7,989 bases of DNA from Caldifarciminota bacterium (lineage in GTDB: Bacteria > Hydrothermota > Tepidihabitantia > Tepidihabitantales > Tepidihabitantaceae), in NCBI GenBank assembly GCA_903908785.1, contig CAIVTL010000460.1, forward strand, positions 1-7,989. Reading direction: 5' to 3'. Positions 5,222 through 7,989 of the stretch are shown one piece after another. Within the stretch, counting starts at the first letter, position 1. Each line of letters opens with the position of its first letter. Below the pieces are notes generated by a model. It had not been told where the DNA came from. It saw only the letters and a list, made by a program, of their open reading frames with translations, and ran no database searches. The translations under genes were made by a program, and so were the position numbers.

Positions 5222-7603
5222 TCAGTGACCGCTATTGTAGAGGTCGCGCTGCCACTTGGGCCAGGCCGTGTTCGCCATTGTCTCGCCCGCAAGGCCCAAC
5301 ACGTAATAGACCGCGTCCCTGCCCACGACAACCAGGTTACCGCTCGCGTCAATCGTCGGCGACGGACTGAACCGATTGAGGCCGGGCCTGCGGTCGTAGG
5401 ACGGCGGCAGGAAACTCGGACAGTCGCAGGCCCAGACCGTTGTCCCATCTGACTGCCGCAGGCAATAGAGCACGTCGTTTGCATCCTGGAAGTAGACGTA
5501 TCCGCCGACGGTCAGTATCGGGCTCGCGACCACGGCGCCGCCAAGCTGCCTCTCCCAGTTCTTCCCGCCGTTGGCGGAGTTCAGCGAATAGACCTTGCCC
5601 GACCCGGTGCCGATGAACAACGCGCTTGCGCCGACCACCGGCCGCCACGCCTCGCCGTCAACGTTCGCCGGCCACTTCACGCTGCCGTCGACCGGGTCCA
5701 CCGCAAACACGTGGCCGGACGAACTGCCGCAGTAAAACGTGCCGTCCGGACCGACTACCGGCCCGTGAATCGCGCCCCCGGTCTCCAGCGGCGTGCGCCA
5801 GGAAACGCCTCCCAGGTCTCCCGTCAGCTTGTACAGGTACCCGGCGTCAGTGCCGAAGATGACGCTGCCACGGGCGCTGCCAAGGGGGTCAAACACCGGT
5901 GCATCGACGATTCCGGCGCCGACGTAGTACGCGGCCAGCCGGCTGCACTGCGAGCCAAAGTCCTGGAACAGGAACAGGCTGTCGTCATTGTGACCGATGT
6001 AGATACTGCTGACGCTCAGGGCCGGCGTGCCCCACGCGACGTGAGTCAGCGACTCCGGCGTCTTGCCCGGCCAGTGCCAGGCCTTGTTCAGGTTCAGGTC
6101 GAACCCATAAAGCTCACCGTCGGTATTGCCGACGATGATGTGGTTTGTGGTCGCGCCGAATGCCGGGTGCCCGGTGAACGTGTCCCCGAAGAAAATGGAT
6201 GAACCGGTGAAGCGCGTCGCGCCACCCCTATCGATACCGTAGAACTGCCCGTCGCGGCCCCCGAAGTACAGCAGGTCCTCGCCGCCGGAATTCACCAGCA
6301 CCGGCGATGTGATACCCGGTTCCCGTACCGTGTTGTTCTTCCACCAGAACCACGACACCAGCCCGGACGGCTCGACCACCAGTTGCGACGAGTCCGACCA
6401 TGCCGACTCCGCGCCCTTGATATCCCGTGCCTTGCACTTCACGTACACGGTCTCGGGCCGCAGATACGCGTGCGAGTCCGTCACGACCGTGCCGCTGGGG
6501 ACGAACTCGCCCCAATCACCCATCACGTCTCCGAAGTCGAACCGGTACGATACGCTGTCCGCGTCCGGGTCAACAGTTCGGCCCGTGAAGAAAGCGAACA
6601 CGCCCGGCACCGCCGTAGCCGGCACGGTTATCGCCGGCGCTGCCGGCCTGCCGTTGGCGGTAACCGTCACGTTGAGCGGGGCCGACCAATCGGAAACCTT
6701 CATGGGATACGCGGCCACAAAGGCCCGTACCTTGGCCGCGTACGCGCCTGCCGCAGACAAAAAGTGGCTGAGCACAACCGTGTCGCCGGAATGGTAAGTC
6801 GTCGCGGTGGTCTCAACCGAACCGTCGGCCCAATCGAACACATACTTCACGTCCCTGCCGGCACTGGAGGTGGTCACGGCCTTGAAATCAGCCGGGACAT
6901 AGGCGTACAGCGATGCGGGTCCTTTCGGCGCGCCCGGAATAGCCGGTGCGGCAACCGCAACCACGATGGAATGACCGTCAGACCAGTCCGACTCCCCGCC
7001 CGCAGCCAGCTTCGCCTTCGCCTTTACAACGTAAGAACCGGCGACGCTGAACAGGTGACTGTCACTCGCAACGCCGCCGCTCACGAACGGCCCCACCCAG
7101 TTGCCCAGAGTATCGTCGAAGTCGAACTGAACCAACAGACTCTCGCCCGACGAACTGGCCACGGTGGTTGTGAAAGTGCAAAATACGCCCTCGTCCTCGG
7201 CGGTCGGGCCATCGGGCGCGGTCGGCTTCGAAGCAGACGCGGAACCGATTACGATAGTGTCATAGTCCGACCACTCGGACTCCATGTCCTTCGTGTCCTT
7301 CGCCTTCACCCGCGCTGCGAACGCGCCTGAATCCGCGAACACGTGTTTCACCGGGTTGCCCACGCCGCTCGCAAACGGCCCAATCCAGGCTGCGGGCGTC
7401 CCGTCGCCCCAGTCGATAGAAAAGAACACGTCGTCCTGGTCCGGGTCGGTCGCCGACACGCTGAAACTGAGCGTGTCACCGCTCTGGCCCGAATGCGGAC
7501 CGGTCAGGTTCGGCACATTCGGCGCTTTGTTCTTCTTACACGACAAAGGAACCAGCGCGGTCACGGTGAGCACAATCAAAACCACAAGCCATCTCGACTT
7601 CAT
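5222..7603 (-). CDS. Probable lipoprotein with four PKD-like domains and a PQQ-type beta-propeller
   Basis: A 793-residue exported protein. A basic start (MKSR), hydrophobic core and Cys22 (VTALVPLSCKK) suggest a lipid-anchored protein, although Leu at -2 and Pro at -3 of the lipobox are unusual. Four PKD-like Ig-fold units follow (about residues 27-410), each with a (D/G)-W/F-x-D or WGDG core and an [SA]-x-W-S-D type end (SEWSDYD, SDWSDGH, SDWSAP, SAWSDSS). From about residue 420 to the end come seven or eight PQQ-like blades, e.g. DGQFYGID (from 451), DGELYGFD, SGHVFAVDPVDGSVKW and SGKVYSLNSANGGKNW. It ends WPKWQRDLYNSGH, a motif shared in form with the peptidase (WPCAYHDACHTG). No T9SS tail is present, in keeping with lipid anchoring. 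The start is fixed by GGAGGA just upstream and by the signal peptide. It is likely a cell-surface binding or scaffold protein; I see no enzymatic motif. Confidence 0.9.
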   Translation of the reverse strand: MKSRWLVVLIVLTVTALVPLSCKKNKAPNVPNLTGPHSGQSGDTLSFSVSATDPDQDDVFFSIDWGDGTPAAWIGPFASGVGNPVKHVFADSGAFAARVKAKDTKDMESEWSDYDTIVIGSASASKPTAPDGPTAEDEGVFCTFTTTVASSSGESLLVQFDFDDTLGNWVGPFVSGGVASDSHLFSVAGSYVVKAKAKLAAGGESDWSDGHSIVVAVAAPAIPGAPKGPASLYAYVPADFKAVTTSSAGRDVKYVFDWADGSVETTATTYHSGDTVVLSHFLSAAGAYAAKVRAFVAAYPMKVSDWSAPLNVTVTANGRPAAPAITVPATAVPGVFAFFTGRTVDPDADSVSYRFDFGDVMGDWGEFVPSGTVVTDSHAYLRPETVYVKCKARDIKGAESAWSDSSQLVVEPSGLVSWFWWKNNTVREPGITSPVLVNSGGEDLLYFGGRDGQFYGIDRGGATRFTGSSIFFGDTFTGHPAFGATTNHIIVGNTDGELYGFDLNLNKAWHWPGKTPESLTHVAWGTPALSVSSIYIGHNDDSLFLFQDFGSQCSRLAAYYVGAGIVDAPVFDPLGSARGSVIFGTDAGYLYKLTGDLGGVSWRTPLETGGAIHGPVVGPDGTFYCGSSSGHVFAVDPVDGSVKWPANVDGEAWRPVVGASALFIGTGSGKVYSLNSANGGKNWERQLGGAVVASPILTVGGYVYFQDANDVLYCLRQSDGTTVWACDCPSFLPPSYDRRPGLNRFSPSPTIDASGNLVVVGRDAVYYVLGLAGETMANTAWPKWQRDLYNSGH

Positions 7604-7606
7604 GCT

Positions 7607-7612
7607 TCCTCC
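7607..7612 (-). promoter_or_regulatory. Ribosome binding site of the lipoprotein gene
   Basis: GGAGGA lies 3 bases before the ATG at 7603. It is the best ribosome site in the window and decides this start over the ATG 50 codons further upstream. Confidence 0.8.
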
Positions 7613-7650
7613 GATTCTCTGACGGTCAACGCCTCCACCGGCGGCCCTGC

Positions 7651-7691
7651 GTTCCGGGGTTCGGGGGTTCTGGCGCCTGAGCCCGAAACCG
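7651..7691. repeat. Second octamer array, degenerate copy of the 4355-4430 element
   Basis: Three G-rich 8-base units (GTTCCGGG, GTTCGGGG, GTTCTGGC) lead into the palindrome GGCGCC (7672-7677), then about two degenerate C-rich units. The layout, unit and palindromic centre match the array upstream of tadA, and it too lies shortly upstream of a start codon (lipoprotein, 47 bases). Confidence 0.65.
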
Positions 7692-7743
7692 TGGTTCATG
7701 GACGTCCGGAACCCTTTCCTCGGAAGGCCTGCGCCGGTGCGAT

Positions 7744-7772
7744 AATCTACCATACGCGAGCCTCAAACGCAA
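7744..7772 (-). promoter_or_regulatory. Weak candidate promoter for the lipoprotein gene
   Basis: The -35 box TTGCGT (7772-7767) and extended -10 box TGGTAGATT (hexamer TAGATT, 7749-7744) have a 17-base spacer. The -35 match is only three of six. It implies a leader of about 130 bases that would contain the second octamer array. Confidence 0.35.
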
Positions 7773-7989
7773 GCGAATCCGTGGGCGGTCGGAGAGAGCC
7801 CCGCAGATTACGCCGATTACGCAGATGACACGAAGTGTCACCTGGGCGGAACGAAGCGGAGTCGAAGGGTCTCCAAGAATGAACCGCCGCCAAGAACGCC
7901 AAGGGCCGGAGAGGAGTATCCACAGATTACGCAGATTACATAGCGCGGCCTCGGAGGCCGCAACCAAACCTGATGGAACCACAGATGAA
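7773..7989. repeat. Gene-free repeat-rich region upstream of the lipoprotein gene
   Basis: No believable gene is present. Instead there are 9-base tandem units: CAGATTACG type at 7804-7830 (three units) and again at 7923-7940 (two units), and CCGCCAAGA/ACGCCAAGG at 7887-7904. Two perfect hairpins occur: GACAC/GTGTC around GAA (7827-7839) and GCGGCCT/AGGCCGC around CGG (7945-7961). The last 13 bases (AACCACAGATGAA) look like the start of another related repeat continuing beyond the edge. No T-tract follows either hairpin, so I do not call a terminator. Confidence 0.75.

Noticed and set aside
7604..7753. 50-codon N-terminal extension of the lipoprotein
   Set aside because: It would bury the signal peptide and cross the octamer array; GGAGGA lies right before the ATG at 7603.
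7626..7982. Minus-strand open frame in the repeat-rich region
   Set aside because: It is built from short repeats, has no ribosome site or domain, and overlaps the leader of the lipoprotein gene.

Overview
The window comes from a GC-rich bacterium. Every gene I can support lies on the minus strand, so transcription runs from the right end to the left. I see no mobile element, CRISPR array or phage gene. A secreted M6-type peptidase with a C-terminal type IX secretion (T9SS) sorting domain, plus a lipoprotein with PKD-like and beta-propeller domains, points to the Fibrobacterota-Chlorobiota-Bacteroidota (FCB) superphylum or a related candidate phylum such as WOR-3-type lineages. This placement is inferred from domain content only.

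Layout, right to left (direction of transcription). 7989-7604 is a gene-free leader full of short repeats and hairpins, with a weak candidate promoter. 7603-5222 encodes a 793-residue probable lipoprotein with four PKD-like domains and a PQQ-type beta-propeller. 5221-4996 holds a heptamer array and a candidate promoter. 4995-4564 is a YpeA-like GNAT acetyltransferase with a TTG start. A near-consensus promoter (4567-4539) overlaps its stop codon and faces tRNA-Arg(ACG) at 4521-4448. An inverted array of 8-bp units follows, then tadA (4332-3853), tRNA-Ser(CGA) (3838-3752), a 1092-residue secreted M6-type metallopeptidase (3739-461), and after 3 bases a second exported protein whose 3' end lies beyond the left edge.

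Two themes stand out. First, tadA lies directly downstream of the gene for its expected substrate: tRNA-Arg(ACG) is the tRNA in which bacterial TadA converts A34 to inosine. With tRNA-Ser(CGA) 14 bases after tadA and the peptidase start 12 bases after the tRNA, one promoter could drive translation genes and exported proteins from a single transcript processed by tRNA maturation enzymes. Second, short tandem arrays with unit lengths of 7, 8 or 9 bases occur throughout the window. They lie between genes, but also inside the ends of coding regions: the tadA C-terminus and leader, the peptidase start, and the N-terminus of the left-edge gene. They appear to reshape gene ends.
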